From: Nocardia acididurans
GTDB lineage: Bacteria > Actinomycetota > Actinomycetes > Mycobacteriales > Mycobacteriaceae
Direction: 5' to 3'
Assembly: GCF_016741815.1 (NCBI RefSeq)
Contig: NZ_JAERRJ010000002.1
Coordinates: 1 to 64,000, forward strand
DNA length: 64,000 bases
Position numbers and translations under genes: made by a program
In this document: positions 25,143 through 33,441 of the stretch, one piece after another
Position numbering within the stretch: position 1 is the stretch's first letter
Layout: each line of letters opens with the position of its first letter
Notes under the pieces: model-generated
The model's database searches: none
The model's input: the letters and a program-made list of their open reading frames with translations, nothing else
Told to the model about the DNA's origin: nothing

Positions 25143-26537
25143 GTGTCCGTCAATCTCGTGAAGGGTCAGAACGGTCCGCTGCACACCACCGATGTGGTGG
25201 TGTCGGTTCAGGTCGGCGCGCCGGCGGATGTGTCGGCGCTGCTGGTGACCGCGCAGGGCAAGGTGCGCTCGGACGCGGATTTCGTCTTCTTCAACCAGCC
25301 GACCGGGCCCGGGGTCCGGTTGCAGCCCGCGGGCCCGGGGGAACCCGCGGCCCTGTCGGTGTCGCTGGCGCAGGTGCCGCCGGGGATCGATCAGATCCGG
25401 GCGGTGATCACCCTCGACCAGGCCGGGGCGACCTTCGGCCGGATCGCGCCGCCGGTCGCGGTGGTGAGCGATGCGCGCGGTACCCGGTTGTACGAGTACC
25501 GGATCGAGGATCTGAGCACCGAATCCATCGTGATCGCCCTCGAGCTGTACCGCAGGCAGAACACGTGGAAGGTGCGCGCCGTCGGCCAGGGCTACGCGGG
25601 CGGATTCGCCGCACTGGTCACCGATCACGGCGTCAGCGTCGACGAATCCCCGCGGCCCGCACCGGCATACACGCCACCCCCGCCCGCGCCCCCGGCTTAC
25701 CCGCCGTCGACGCCTGCCTACCCACCGTCGACACCCGCCTATCCGCCGACCACTCCGGCCTATCCACCGACCACCCCCATGTATCCGCCGACCACTCCGG
25801 CGTACCCGACGCAGCCGCCCCCGAATTACCCACCGCAGCCCGCACATCCGCCGCAGCGGCACACCCCGCAGCCCGCTCATCACACCCCGCAACCCGCGTA
25901 CCAGCAGCCCGCACCGCCGCCGCAGTCCTCGGGTGAGGTCAGCCTGAGCAAGGGCCGCCGCGTCGATCTCAGCAAGGGCCAGCGTGTCACCCTGCGCAAG
26001 GAGGGTGGCGTCGCGCTGACCCGCATCCGCATGGGCCTGGGCTGGGATCCGATCACCCGTGGCGGCCTGTTCGGCAGGCGGGCGGTCGATATCGATCTCG
26101 ATGCCTGGGTGGCCATGTTCGCGGGTACCCAGCTCGCCGACGCCTGCTACTACAACCAGCTCGTGTCCAAGGACGGCTCCATCCGCCATCAGGGCGACAA
26201 CCGCACCGGTGAGGGCGAGGGCGACGACGAGGTCATCACCGTCGACCTCACCCGCGTCCCCGCCCACATCACCTCGCTGCTGTTCGTCGTCACCTCGTAT
26301 GAGGGACAGACTTTCGAGCAGGTCACCAATGCCTACTGCCGGCTGGTGGACGACACCACCGGCGCGGAGCTGGCCCGCTACAGCCTCACCGGCGGAATGC
26401 CTTTCACCGCGATGGCCATGGCCGAGGTGTGGCGGGTGGGCGGCGATTGGAAGCTGCGCGCCATCGGCGACGGCTTCCACGCCAAGCATCCGGGCGAGGC
26501 GGCCGGGCAGCTGGCCCGCTTCGTCACCAGGAACTGA
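25143..26537 (+). CDS. Double TerD-domain protein with a Pro-rich repeat linker
   Basis: A 464-residue protein with two TerD/tellurite-resistance domains. The first (about residues 1-175) has DVSALLVTAQGKVRSDADFVFFNQP and a GYAGGFAALVTDHGV end. The second (about 270-464) starts with VALTRIRMGLGWDP and has AWVAMFAGTQLADACYYNQ and RHQGDNRTGEGEGDDE, the Ca-binding acidic TerD signature. Between them lies about 90 residues of Pro/Tyr/Thr/Gln. TerD proteins bind calcium and belong to stress-response networks. The domains differ, and only the second keeps the full acidic motif. The start is a GTG with an AAGGGGAAA site. Confidence 0.92.
   Translation: MSVNLVKGQNGPLHTTDVVVSVQVGAPADVSALLVTAQGKVRSDADFVFFNQPTGPGVRLQPAGPGEPAALSVSLAQVPPGIDQIRAVITLDQAGATFGRIAPPVAVVSDARGTRLYEYRIEDLSTESIVIALELYRRQNTWKVRAVGQGYAGGFAALVTDHGVSVDESPRPAPAYTPPPPAPPAYPPSTPAYPPSTPAYPPTTPAYPPTTPMYPPTTPAYPTQPPPNYPPQPAHPPQRHTPQPAHHTPQPAYQQPAPPPQSSGEVSLSKGRRVDLSKGQRVTLRKEGGVALTRIRMGLGWDPITRGGLFGRRAVDIDLDAWVAMFAGTQLADACYYNQLVSKDGSIRHQGDNRTGEGEGDDEVITVDLTRVPAHITSLLFVVTSYEGQTFEQVTNAYCRLVDDTTGAELARYSLTGGMPFTAMAMAEVWRVGGDWKLRAIGDGFHAKHPGEAAGQLARFVTRN
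25695..25820 (+). repeat. Six 21-bp repeats encoding AYPPxTP heptapeptides
   Basis: Six consecutive 7-residue units (AYPPSTP, AYPPTTP, MYPPTTP and variants) form the first half of the linker between the two TerD domains. They are likely an extended, flexible spacer. Confidence 0.85.
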
Positions 26538-26552
26538 TCCGACGGTGGCGTC

Positions 26553-26873
26553 TCACTCGTCGAACAGGTCCGCCCAGTTGCCGTGCGACCAGAATCCGAC
26601 TGTGACGCCGATACTTTCGAGCCAGCCCTTCTCGCCGCGCCGGACGATGGGTTCGGCGTTGGCGTGCAGCAGGTCGAGCACATCGGCGTCGGCGTCGCCG
26701 CCGAGCGCGGCGACCACCACGGGCACCTGGTCCGCCGCGACGGTCAGGGCGTACTCGTACTCCCCGCCGCCGCGCAGGTGCTGGCCCTCGATCACCAGTG
26801 CGCCCGAATCACGCAGGGCCGCATCGATATACAGGCCATCTCTGCTCCACAGCGACACCTTGCGTTCCGTCAT
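26553..26873 (-). CDS. Hypothetical protein
   Basis: A 106-residue soluble acidic protein, MTERKVSLWSRDGLYIDAAL at the start, with YEYALTVAADQVPVVVAALGG and a C-terminal GVTVGFWSHGNW segment. Similar short proteins are common in actinomycetes, sometimes near contact-dependent toxins, but I know of no assigned function. The ATG at 26873 is chosen because upstream codons lack homology-like content. It is convergent with the TerD gene and lies 26 bases upstream of the EctD-like gene's end, on the same strand. Confidence 0.72.
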   Translation of the reverse strand: MTERKVSLWSRDGLYIDAALRDSGALVIEGQHLRGGGEYEYALTVAADQVPVVVAALGGDADADVLDLLHANAEPIVRRGEKGWLESIGVTVGFWSHGNWADLFDE

Positions 26874-26899
26874 GTCGTCAGCGTAGAGCACGCGGCCGG

Positions 26900-27784
26900 T
26901 CACCGGACGGGAGTGAAGTCCCGGCTGCCGATGTAGGTCGGTCGCGGTGCGTCGGCCCCGTAGGGTGCGCCCAGGGTGTTCTCCACACTGTTGAACACCA
27001 GGAAGATATTCGAGCGCGGGAACGGCGTGATGTTGTTCGACGAGGCGTGCATGATGTTGGAGTCGAACAGCAGCGCCGACCCGGCCGGGCCGGTGAACTG
27101 CCGGATGCCGTGCTTGTTGGCCAATTCGGCGATATCGGCCTGGGTGGGGACGCCGATCTGCTGCTCCCGCAACGATTCCCGGAAATGTTCGGCAGGCGTG
27201 CGCCCGTGGCACGGGACGAAGGTGCGGTGCGATCCGGGCATGACCATGAGGCTGCCGTTGAAGGGGTGGTTGTCGGTCAGCGCGATGGACAGGCTCACCG
27301 CGCGCGGGGCGGGCATCCCGTCCTCGGCGTGCCAGGTCTCGAAATCCGAGTGCCAGTAGAATCCGGTACCCGCGAAGCCCGGCATCATATTGACCCGGCT
27401 CTGATGCAGGTACACCTCGGAGCCGAGGATCTGCCGGGCCAGGCCCGCGATCCGCGTCTCGCGCACCAGCTCCGCGATGGCGGTGCTGAGGCGGTGCACC
27501 TCGAAGATGGACCGCACGCGGCGCGCGGACTTCTCGATGATCAGCCGGTCGTCCAGCCACAGGTCCGGGTCGCGGGTCAGCCGGTCGATCTCGGCGGTGA
27601 AATCGGCGACCTCCATGGGATCGAGCAGCGCGTCGAGGATCGCGAAGCCGTCGGCCTCGAAATCGCTCAGCGTCGCCGTCTCGATGGTTCCCCACACCGT
27701 GGGGTCGGACCGGTCGATATGCGGCAGGGGTTCGGCCGTGCGGGTCGGATAGCGGTCCATCCGGCTGATGTCAGGCAACGACAT
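26900..27784 (-). CDS. EctD-like Fe(II)/2-oxoglutarate dioxygenase
   Basis: A 294-residue PhyH-superfamily dioxygenase carrying the ectoine-hydroxylase signature almost intact: FYWHSDFETWHAEDGMP, and later MHASSNNITPFPRSN. Iron ligands are His145, Asp147 and His246, with an Arg at about 257 for 2-oxoglutarate. Ectoine 5-hydroxylase is the nearest characterised activity. However, no ectABC genes are in the window, and the gene is the last of a coupled hydrazine-type biosynthetic operon, 109 bases after the FAD oxidase. It may hydroxylate the cluster product, or simply be a displaced ectD. The ATG at 27784 has GGAG upstream; ATG 27820 is an alternative. Confidence 0.85.
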   Translation of the reverse strand: MSLPDISRMDRYPTRTAEPLPHIDRSDPTVWGTIETATLSDFEADGFAILDALLDPMEVADFTAEIDRLTRDPDLWLDDRLIIEKSARRVRSIFEVHRLSTAIAELVRETRIAGLARQILGSEVYLHQSRVNMMPGFAGTGFYWHSDFETWHAEDGMPAPRAVSLSIALTDNHPFNGSLMVMPGSHRTFVPCHGRTPAEHFRESLREQQIGVPTQADIAELANKHGIRQFTGPAGSALLFDSNIMHASSNNITPFPRSNIFLVFNSVENTLGAPYGADAPRPTYIGSRDFTPVR

Positions 27785-27893
27785 TCGTTTGACTCCGATT
27801 CCTTCCTCTGTGACGGGCATGTTCAAGATCGCGCATGAATATTGCGCTGGGCCGGACGGTTCGTTTGCGGTCGGATGAAGACCGGGCTCGTGC

Positions 27894-29258
27894 TCACAGC
27901 GCCTGCGGGAAATCGAAGACGCGGTCGGGGTCGTAGCGGCGCTTGATCTCACACAGGCGGGCGAGATTGGGACCGTAATAGGCGGTGCGCCAGTTGTGCA
28001 GCGCAGGATCGGTGAAGTTCACGTATGCGGCGTCGGTGGCGTATTCGCCCATCTCCTCGTACAGCTCGTCGAGCCAGGCGAGGTTGCGGCGGACGACGCA
28101 CCGTGCGTCGCGACGTGACCAGGAGGTGTCCATGGAGACGAGGAACAGCGTATCGCGGTGCGGGAATGCGCTGTCGCCCACCGGGATCCGGTTGACGGCG
28201 CCGCCCCACGTGAACAGCGCCACCCCCGCGCCATCGGGGTTGGCGCTGCCCGGCCACCGGTCCACGGCGGCCGTGATCGCCTCGATTCCCTTGTCCGCCA
28301 GGGGCTTCGGCGTGCACCGGGTCCGGACGGCGAACGGATCACCGGAGGTCTCGTGGCGCAGGAAGTCCTTGGCCTCCCAGTAGGTGCGATCGGCGATCTC
28401 GACGTGCCCGGGGCGCGACCGCACCAGCACGGGCGCGAGCAGATCGCGCAGTTCGGCGGCCGCACCGAGGTACTGCCCCACCACCGATACGGTTCCACGA
28501 CGCGCACCCGCCCGGCTCAGTCCGATGCGCGCGGCGAACTCGTCCGGGGCGGCGGCCATGATCTCCTGCATGACGGCCAGCACCTCCTGGGCGTCGCGCC
28601 GATCCCACAGCAGCAAGCAGGTGGCGCTGGGCACCGCCCTTCTCGCCTGGAACGTGAACGAGGTGTTCACGCCGAAGTTTCCGCCACCCCCGCCCCGGCA
28701 GGCCCAGAACAGCTCCGCGTTCTCGGTGGCACCGCAGGTCCGGACACTGCCATCAGCGAGCACGAGCTCGGTGCTCACCAGGCTGTCGGCGGTGAGCCCG
28801 AACGCCCGCGACACGGCCGCAACGCCCCCGCCGAGCGTGAGCCCGCCGATCCCCACCTGCTCCGAATTCCCCAGGGGGAACGCCAGATCGTGGCGCTGCA
28901 ATGCCGCGTAGATCGCCCCGGTACGCACCCCGCCGCCGACGGTCACCCGCCCGGTCGCCGCCTCCACGCACACCGCGTCGAGCTGCCGCAGATCCACCAC
29001 CAGCCCCGGCCCGCTGCTGTATCCCGCATAGCTGTGGCCGCCGCCACGTGGCACCACGGGAACTCCCGTCGCGTGCGCCCACTCGACAGCGTGCGCCACA
29101 TCGGCGGTATCACGCACCCGCGCCACGAGCTCCGGTCGCGAGTCGGCGTTCCGCGCATTGAAAGGTGTTGTCGCCGTGTCGAATCCCGGATCGCCGGGCA
29201 TCAGGACCGTCCCGGCGAGCCGAGCGGCGAGCCCGGCCACCGCCGAGTCCCGCGTCAT
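27894..29258 (-). CDS. FAD-linked oxidase, berberine-bridge-enzyme type
   Basis: A 454-residue flavoprotein of the PCMH/BBE class. The FAD domain has VVPRGGGHSYAGYS, where His75 is the expected covalent flavin attachment. The second attachment Cys of bicovalent members is absent (GNSEQVGIGGLTLGGG). The C-terminal BBE motif is YYGPNLARLCEIKRRYDPDRVF. Such enzymes oxidise alcohols, C-N or C-C bonds using oxygen. In this cluster it could oxidise a hydrazine to a hydrazone, azo or diazo function (inference). The ATG overlaps the preceding stop (ATGA) and has a GGAGGAG site. Confidence 0.9.
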   Translation of the reverse strand: MTRDSAVAGLAARLAGTVLMPGDPGFDTATTPFNARNADSRPELVARVRDTADVAHAVEWAHATGVPVVPRGGGHSYAGYSSGPGLVVDLRQLDAVCVEAATGRVTVGGGVRTGAIYAALQRHDLAFPLGNSEQVGIGGLTLGGGVAAVSRAFGLTADSLVSTELVLADGSVRTCGATENAELFWACRGGGGGNFGVNTSFTFQARRAVPSATCLLLWDRRDAQEVLAVMQEIMAAAPDEFAARIGLSRAGARRGTVSVVGQYLGAAAELRDLLAPVLVRSRPGHVEIADRTYWEAKDFLRHETSGDPFAVRTRCTPKPLADKGIEAITAAVDRWPGSANPDGAGVALFTWGGAVNRIPVGDSAFPHRDTLFLVSMDTSWSRRDARCVVRRNLAWLDELYEEMGEYATDAAYVNFTDPALHNWRTAYYGPNLARLCEIKRRYDPDRVFDFPQAL

Positions 29259-29578
29259 CGGATCTCCTCCAGGTAGGAGATGCCGGTCGTGGCGGACGCA
29301 CCGAACCGTTCCCATTCCTCGCGCAGCCGCAGTCGGCCGTCGCTGGTGTACTCGACGGTCGAATGGGTGCGTCCGGCGACCAGCGTGCCATCGGCGAGCA
29401 CCATGGTGTAGACCAGCCGCAGCGCCGCGTCCGGCCCGCACAGTCCGGTGACGCTGCCGCGCCGGACCGCGCCGCCGCTGAAGTATCCCCACACCAGGTC
29501 GTCGCGCTGGTGGTAGCGGGCGATCACGCCGTCGGCGGCGTCGGGATTGTGGAAGCGGCGGCCGTTGTAGTCGATCAT
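29255..29578 (-). CDS. Small beta-barrel protein (N-acetylglutamate-synthase-labelled family)
   Basis: A 107-residue protein, MIDYNGRRFHNPDAADG at the start, then VWGYFSGGAVRRGSVTGL, a TMVLADGTLVAGRTHSTVEY stretch and RLRLREEWERF. Relatives are often labelled n-acetylglutamate synthase in databases without evidence; the pattern looks like a lipocalin-like beta barrel. It overlaps the ATP-grasp gene upstream and the FAD oxidase downstream by ATGA junctions, so it belongs to the biosynthetic operon. It may bind or cyclise an intermediate (inference). Confidence 0.75.
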   Translation of the reverse strand: MIDYNGRRFHNPDAADGVIARYHQRDDLVWGYFSGGAVRRGSVTGLCGPDAALRLVYTMVLADGTLVAGRTHSTVEYTSDGRLRLREEWERFGASATTGISYLEEIR

Positions 29579-30873
29579 GCGTCTGCGTCCAGTAGTCCGG
29601 CGGGCAGGGTGAAGGGGTCTCCGGCGACGATCGGCTCCAAGGGGTCGGCGTCGAGTTCGACGAGAGTCACTGCGGTGTCCAGCAATTCGTCACAGTGGTC
29701 CGCGGTGGCGGCCTCGCACACCACGAAGGAGTGGCGGGCGATGTAGCCGCCGGGCGGGAGGCGTAGTTCGGCACCGGGTTCCACCATGGGGGCGGCGGTG
29801 ACCAGTCCGGTGGCATGGGCGGGGACGGTGACCGATCGCACGCGGCAGTCCTGGCGCGGGTAACCGAATCGGATGCCCGCCACCACGTTTCGGGTCGGGC
29901 GGACGGTGGGGCGACGCCCGGTGGCGATATCGACGAGTACCGCCCCGGGATCGACGCCGGTGGCGATGTGCCCGAGGAATGGGATGAGGTCGCCGCCGAG
30001 TCTGCCGTTCACCTCGATGATCAGCGGGCCGCGCGCGGTCAGCCGGACTTCGCTGTGGGTGATGCCGTTCTCCACGCCCAGCACCCGGTGTGCCTGTGCG
30101 AGAGTGCGGATGAGTTCCGCGTCGTGCAGCAGCGGATCGGCGGCGTCGACGGTGTGGCCGATCTCCTCGAAGTAGGGTTCGTGCCCGGTTCGCTTGCGCG
30201 CCACGAACATCGGCAGGTACTCGCCCTGGTCCACGGCGGCGTCGATGCTGATTTCCGGTCCGACGGCGTACTCCTCGACCAGCGCCGTGCCGCGAAACGG
30301 TGCGTCACCGATCGCGCTGGCTCCGGCGGCGGTATCGAACGCGGCCGCCAATTCCATTGCGTCGCCGACGAGTACGACGCCCATGCTCGCGCCGAGCGCC
30401 TGCGGTTTCACCACCACCGGATAGCCGATCCGATCGGCGGCCCGCCGCGCCTCGTCGAGCGAACGCGTCAGCTGGAAGCCGGGCTGCAGCAGCCCCGCCG
30501 CCGTCAGTGCGGTGCGGGTGCGGTGTTTGTCGCGACACCCGCGCACCCCCTCCGGGCTCAGTCCCGGCACGCCCAGTTCGGCGGCGAGGTCGGCAGCGGG
30601 CTGCACGAGCGGTTCATCCCAGCACAGCAGTCCAACCACCGAACGCCGCCTGGCGATCTCGCGGCCGCGTGCCCGCAACTGCTCGTGGTCGAAGAGGTTC
30701 GCGACGGCGAACTCGTCGAAGTAGTTGCGCTGCCAGGTGGGCTCGATATTGTTGAGCAGCACCAGATTCAGGCCGAGTTCCCGGGCGCGCGCGTGCACGG
30801 AACGGGCGAGATATTTGCGATAGGGTTCGAGTCCGCTGCCGATGGCCAGCAGCGTATCCGCGTAGGGGTTCAC
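29575..30873 (-). CDS. ATP-grasp amide-forming ligase
   Basis: A 432-residue ATP-grasp enzyme of the carboxylate-amine ligase group. Order: a pre-grasp domain with NLVLLNNIEPTWQRNYFDEF, the ATP-binding YPVVVKPQALGASMGVVLV, the EEYAVGPEISIDAAV strand, and the metal-binding ENGITHSEVRL and LIIEVNGRLGGD. A C-terminal lid domain follows. These enzymes activate a carboxylate as an acyl phosphate and join it to an amine, as in L-amino-acid ligases. In this operon the nucleophile or acid could be a hydrazine-bearing amino acid (inference). The GTG start lies 49 bases after the DAAO-type gene, and the stop overlaps the next gene. Confidence 0.9.
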   Translation of the reverse strand: MNPYADTLLAIGSGLEPYRKYLARSVHARARELGLNLVLLNNIEPTWQRNYFDEFAVANLFDHEQLRARGREIARRRSVVGLLCWDEPLVQPAADLAAELGVPGLSPEGVRGCRDKHRTRTALTAAGLLQPGFQLTRSLDEARRAADRIGYPVVVKPQALGASMGVVLVGDAMELAAAFDTAAGASAIGDAPFRGTALVEEYAVGPEISIDAAVDQGEYLPMFVARKRTGHEPYFEEIGHTVDAADPLLHDAELIRTLAQAHRVLGVENGITHSEVRLTARGPLIIEVNGRLGGDLIPFLGHIATGVDPGAVLVDIATGRRPTVRPTRNVVAGIRFGYPRQDCRVRSVTVPAHATGLVTAAPMVEPGAELRLPPGGYIARHSFVVCEAATADHCDELLDTAVTLVELDADPLEPIVAGDPFTLPAGLLDADA

Positions 30874-30922
30874 AGAGATTCCTTGGTGTCACAGGTTTTC
30901 GGTGGGTTGCGGCGCGCAGCGA

Positions 30923-31951
30923 TCAGGCCGCCAGGCCGGGCCTGACAACTGCGGCGATGCGCTCGGCGATCAAGGGTGCGGTGCGGAAGCCATCGCCTCC
31001 GGTGGCCGCGCGGGCCCAAACCGCCGGTCCGAGTTGGTCGAGTGCGCCCGCACCGGTGCGGGGGTCGGTGGTGTAGTGGCAGTGCTTCAGTGCCGCGATC
31101 GGATAGCGATGGGGTTGGGCCAGTACGGATTCGCGGCAGTCGTGGGCGGCGGCGCGGTCGGGTTCGGTGGATTCGTGCGGTGTGCCGACCACGCGGCACA
31201 GGGCGCTGGAGCTGAGCTTCAGGAGGGTGCCATCGCCCGGTGGCACCAGCCAGCGCCGGCCGTCCGTGCCGGCGGCACCGACGCTCGGCGCGTGCTCCCA
31301 CCAGGTGCGCAGGTCGGCGGGTGGGTGCACGTAGGCGACGGTCTGGCGGTACAGGACCGTGGGGACCGGTACCAGTTCTCGGGTGTGGATTCCCGCGGCG
31401 ACCAGGACCGTGTCTCCGGCCAGAACTTTGCCGTCGGCGAGGACAACCCGGGCGGCGGCGGTGTCGACACCGCTGACCTCGCAGCCGGAGCGCAGCATCA
31501 CCCCGGGCTGGTTCCGGAGCCAGCGCACGGCCGCCCGTAGCACCCGGTCGGCGAGCAGGACCCCGGCGTCCAGCTCGCGCACGCCGACGTATCCGGCGGG
31601 AAATACGATGTGCGGCAGCGTGTCCGGTGCTTCGACGCGGAGGCGCACCCCGGCCTGCCGGGCCGCCCGCACGGCCGCGCCGATCCGGTCGGCGGGCCAT
31701 CCGGTGACCACGCCGACGCGGCGATAGAACCGGCCGCCGAGCAGGGTCTGCAGTCGCAGCCAATGCTGGTGCAGTTCCGGTCCCGAGCCGGGAGCCGGCG
31801 CGCGCAGCACCCGATGCTGGTCGAACGAACTGGATTCCGGGTTCGGCAGCGGTCCGCGCTCGACCACGGTCACCCGGTGCCCGTCGCGGGCGCAGTGCAC
31901 GGCGGTCAGCAGGCCCGTGATGCCGCCGCCGACGATGACCACGGTGCTCAC
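30923..31951 (-). CDS. FAD-dependent amine/amino-acid oxidase (DAAO fold), predicted hydrazine-cleaving
   Basis: A 342-residue flavoenzyme with the dinucleotide motif VVIVGGGITGLLTA, an ERG-type ribose-binding end (VTVVERG), and the DAAO-fold body ending in TGGDGFRTAPLIAERIA. It resembles glycine-oxidase/DAAO-like enzymes. In known hydrazine clusters an enzyme of this type oxidises N6-(carboxymethylamino)lysine to release hydrazinoacetate and 2-aminoadipate semialdehyde. Position supports the same role: its GTG overlaps the MetRS-like stop (GTGA), directly after the predicted N-N-forming pair. The specific reaction is inferred. Confidence 0.87.
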   Translation of the reverse strand: MSTVVIVGGGITGLLTAVHCARDGHRVTVVERGPLPNPESSSFDQHRVLRAPAPGSGPELHQHWLRLQTLLGGRFYRRVGVVTGWPADRIGAAVRAARQAGVRLRVEAPDTLPHIVFPAGYVGVRELDAGVLLADRVLRAAVRWLRNQPGVMLRSGCEVSGVDTAAARVVLADGKVLAGDTVLVAAGIHTRELVPVPTVLYRQTVAYVHPPADLRTWWEHAPSVGAAGTDGRRWLVPPGDGTLLKLSSSALCRVVGTPHESTEPDRAAAHDCRESVLAQPHRYPIAALKHCHYTTDPRTGAGALDQLGPAVWARAATGGDGFRTAPLIAERIAAVVRPGLAA

Positions 31952-33441
31952 CCGACCGCCTCCGCCGGCTCCAGCAGCGGCAGCGCCACCGGTGTGATCG
32001 ACGTACGCTCCGCGCCGCCGAAACCCCGATCCGGCAGCGCGTGGGCCAGGTCGATCAGCACCGGTGCGGCGCAACGCAACAGCACATCGACCTGGTGGCA
32101 CAGATCGCCGCCGGTGAGCGCGGACCGGTCGAGGCGGACCAGCTGCCGGGTGATGGTCTCGGCGATCCGGACCAGGCTGAATCCCGGCAGTTCGTAGGCA
32201 TGGGTGAAGCGTTCGACCATGAGGGCCGCCTCGCGCCGGGATCGGCGTGACACCGCGAGTTCCTCCGGTCCGACGCAGGCATTCACGCGTTCCGCCAGTC
32301 GATTCCACGGTTCCACCAGCCGCACCCGGGTGAGCGCGGCAAGTTCCCGGTGCGAGAAGCTGGTGCGCTGATGCTCCGGGCTGTCGGCGGCCAGGTGGTA
32401 TCGGATCAGGTCCCGTGGAACTGTTGCGGCCAGATCCCGTGCCCACACCAGATGGCCGCGACTGGTGGAGAACTTCTCACGCTCGAGTTCGTAGAACTCG
32501 TTGGTCAGGAACAGGGTCGGGAACGTCGCGTGCTCGTCCAATGCCATGAGCAGCGCCAGCCCGGCGACGGCGAACGGGTACACATTGTCGATACCGAGGA
32601 AGTAGACGATTTCCGCTGCGCCGTCCTGCTTTCCGGCGGTGAGGGCGACGGCGTGCAGCGTGCATGCGATCGCTTCGGCATTGGGATTGATCACCTGCCC
32701 CGCCCGCCCGGGTGCGGGGATCCCCCACGACAGCGGATAGGTGACCGGGAAGTCCGCCAGCGGCCGTGCCAGCATTTCGGCGATCACCTGCCGGGTGTGC
32801 GGTCGCAGCGTCCCGGCCGCCGCGTCGAAGTGCGCGAGCAGGCGCGGCCGGTACCGTTCCACCGGCAGCGCGAGCACTTCGACCGGCCGCAGTTCGAGGA
32901 TCTCGTCCGGGTCCCGGGTGGCGCGCAGGTCGATCAGGTCGGCCGCGACGATGACGTGGCCGCAGCTCTCGCACAGCCCGCCGCGGCTGTCGGCCAGACA
33001 GGTCGGGCAGTTCCCGGTGATATGAGCGTCCACGAGAAACTCACCCGTGCGCGGCGCGTATGGGAGCAGCATCGTCCGGGGCTCCAGTATGCCTCTGCCG
33101 CAGAGTGTTTCGAACAATCGGGTGGTGAAAGACGTGAACCGTTGCTCCCATCCGGCGACATACCCGTCGACATCGATTCCGAGCGCGTCGAGGCTGGCGC
33201 GAACCTCCATGTCCGACTGCCGCACCAGCAGTTCGGGTGTGGTGCCGAGCCGGTCGGCCGTGGTCACCACGAAGGTCGGCGTGTCCTGCACCCCGCTGCT
33301 GAGGACGGCCGGGCGTCCGGTCGCCCGCAGATAGCGGGCGCAGACGTCGGCGGCCAGGAACGGCCCGGCGATATGGCCGAGGTGCAGGTCCCCGTTGGCG
33401 GTGGGTGCGGGTGCGATGAGCAGGGTGGGAACGCTGGTCAT
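31948..33441 (-). CDS. Methionyl-tRNA-synthetase-like protein, predicted hydrazine synthetase activation subunit
   Basis: A 497-residue class I synthetase homologue with MetRS features: HLGH at 20-23, a four-Cys zinc knuckle at 145, 148, 157 and 160, and KFSTS at 323-327 in place of KMSKS. It is shorter than housekeeping MetRS and is embedded in a biosynthetic operon, so it is not the tRNA-charging enzyme. In hydrazine synthetases such as Spb40 or Tri28, a MetRS-like domain activates glycine and joins it to N6-hydroxylysine, and a fused cupin forms the N-N bond. Here the cupin is a separate gene immediately upstream with an ATGA overlap. Confidence 0.9.
   Translation of the reverse strand: MTSVPTLLIAPAPTANGDLHLGHIAGPFLAADVCARYLRATGRPAVLSSGVQDTPTFVVTTADRLGTTPELLVRQSDMEVRASLDALGIDVDGYVAGWEQRFTSFTTRLFETLCGRGILEPRTMLLPYAPRTGEFLVDAHITGNCPTCLADSRGGLCESCGHVIVAADLIDLRATRDPDEILELRPVEVLALPVERYRPRLLAHFDAAAGTLRPHTRQVIAEMLARPLADFPVTYPLSWGIPAPGRAGQVINPNAEAIACTLHAVALTAGKQDGAAEIVYFLGIDNVYPFAVAGLALLMALDEHATFPTLFLTNEFYELEREKFSTSRGHLVWARDLAATVPRDLIRYHLAADSPEHQRTSFSHRELAALTRVRLVEPWNRLAERVNACVGPEELAVSRRSRREAALMVERFTHAYELPGFSLVRIAETITRQLVRLDRSALTGGDLCHQVDVLLRCAAPVLIDLAHALPDRGFGGAERTSITPVALPLLEPAEAVG

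Noticed and set aside
26900..27784. Ectoine biosynthesis cluster
   Set aside because: ectA, ectB and ectC are absent from the window; only the hydroxylase-like gene is here.
31948..33441. Housekeeping methionyl-tRNA synthetase (metG)
   Set aside because: It is shorter than MetG, has KFSTS in place of KMSKS, and lies in a coupled biosynthetic operon next to a cupin and an N-hydroxylase.
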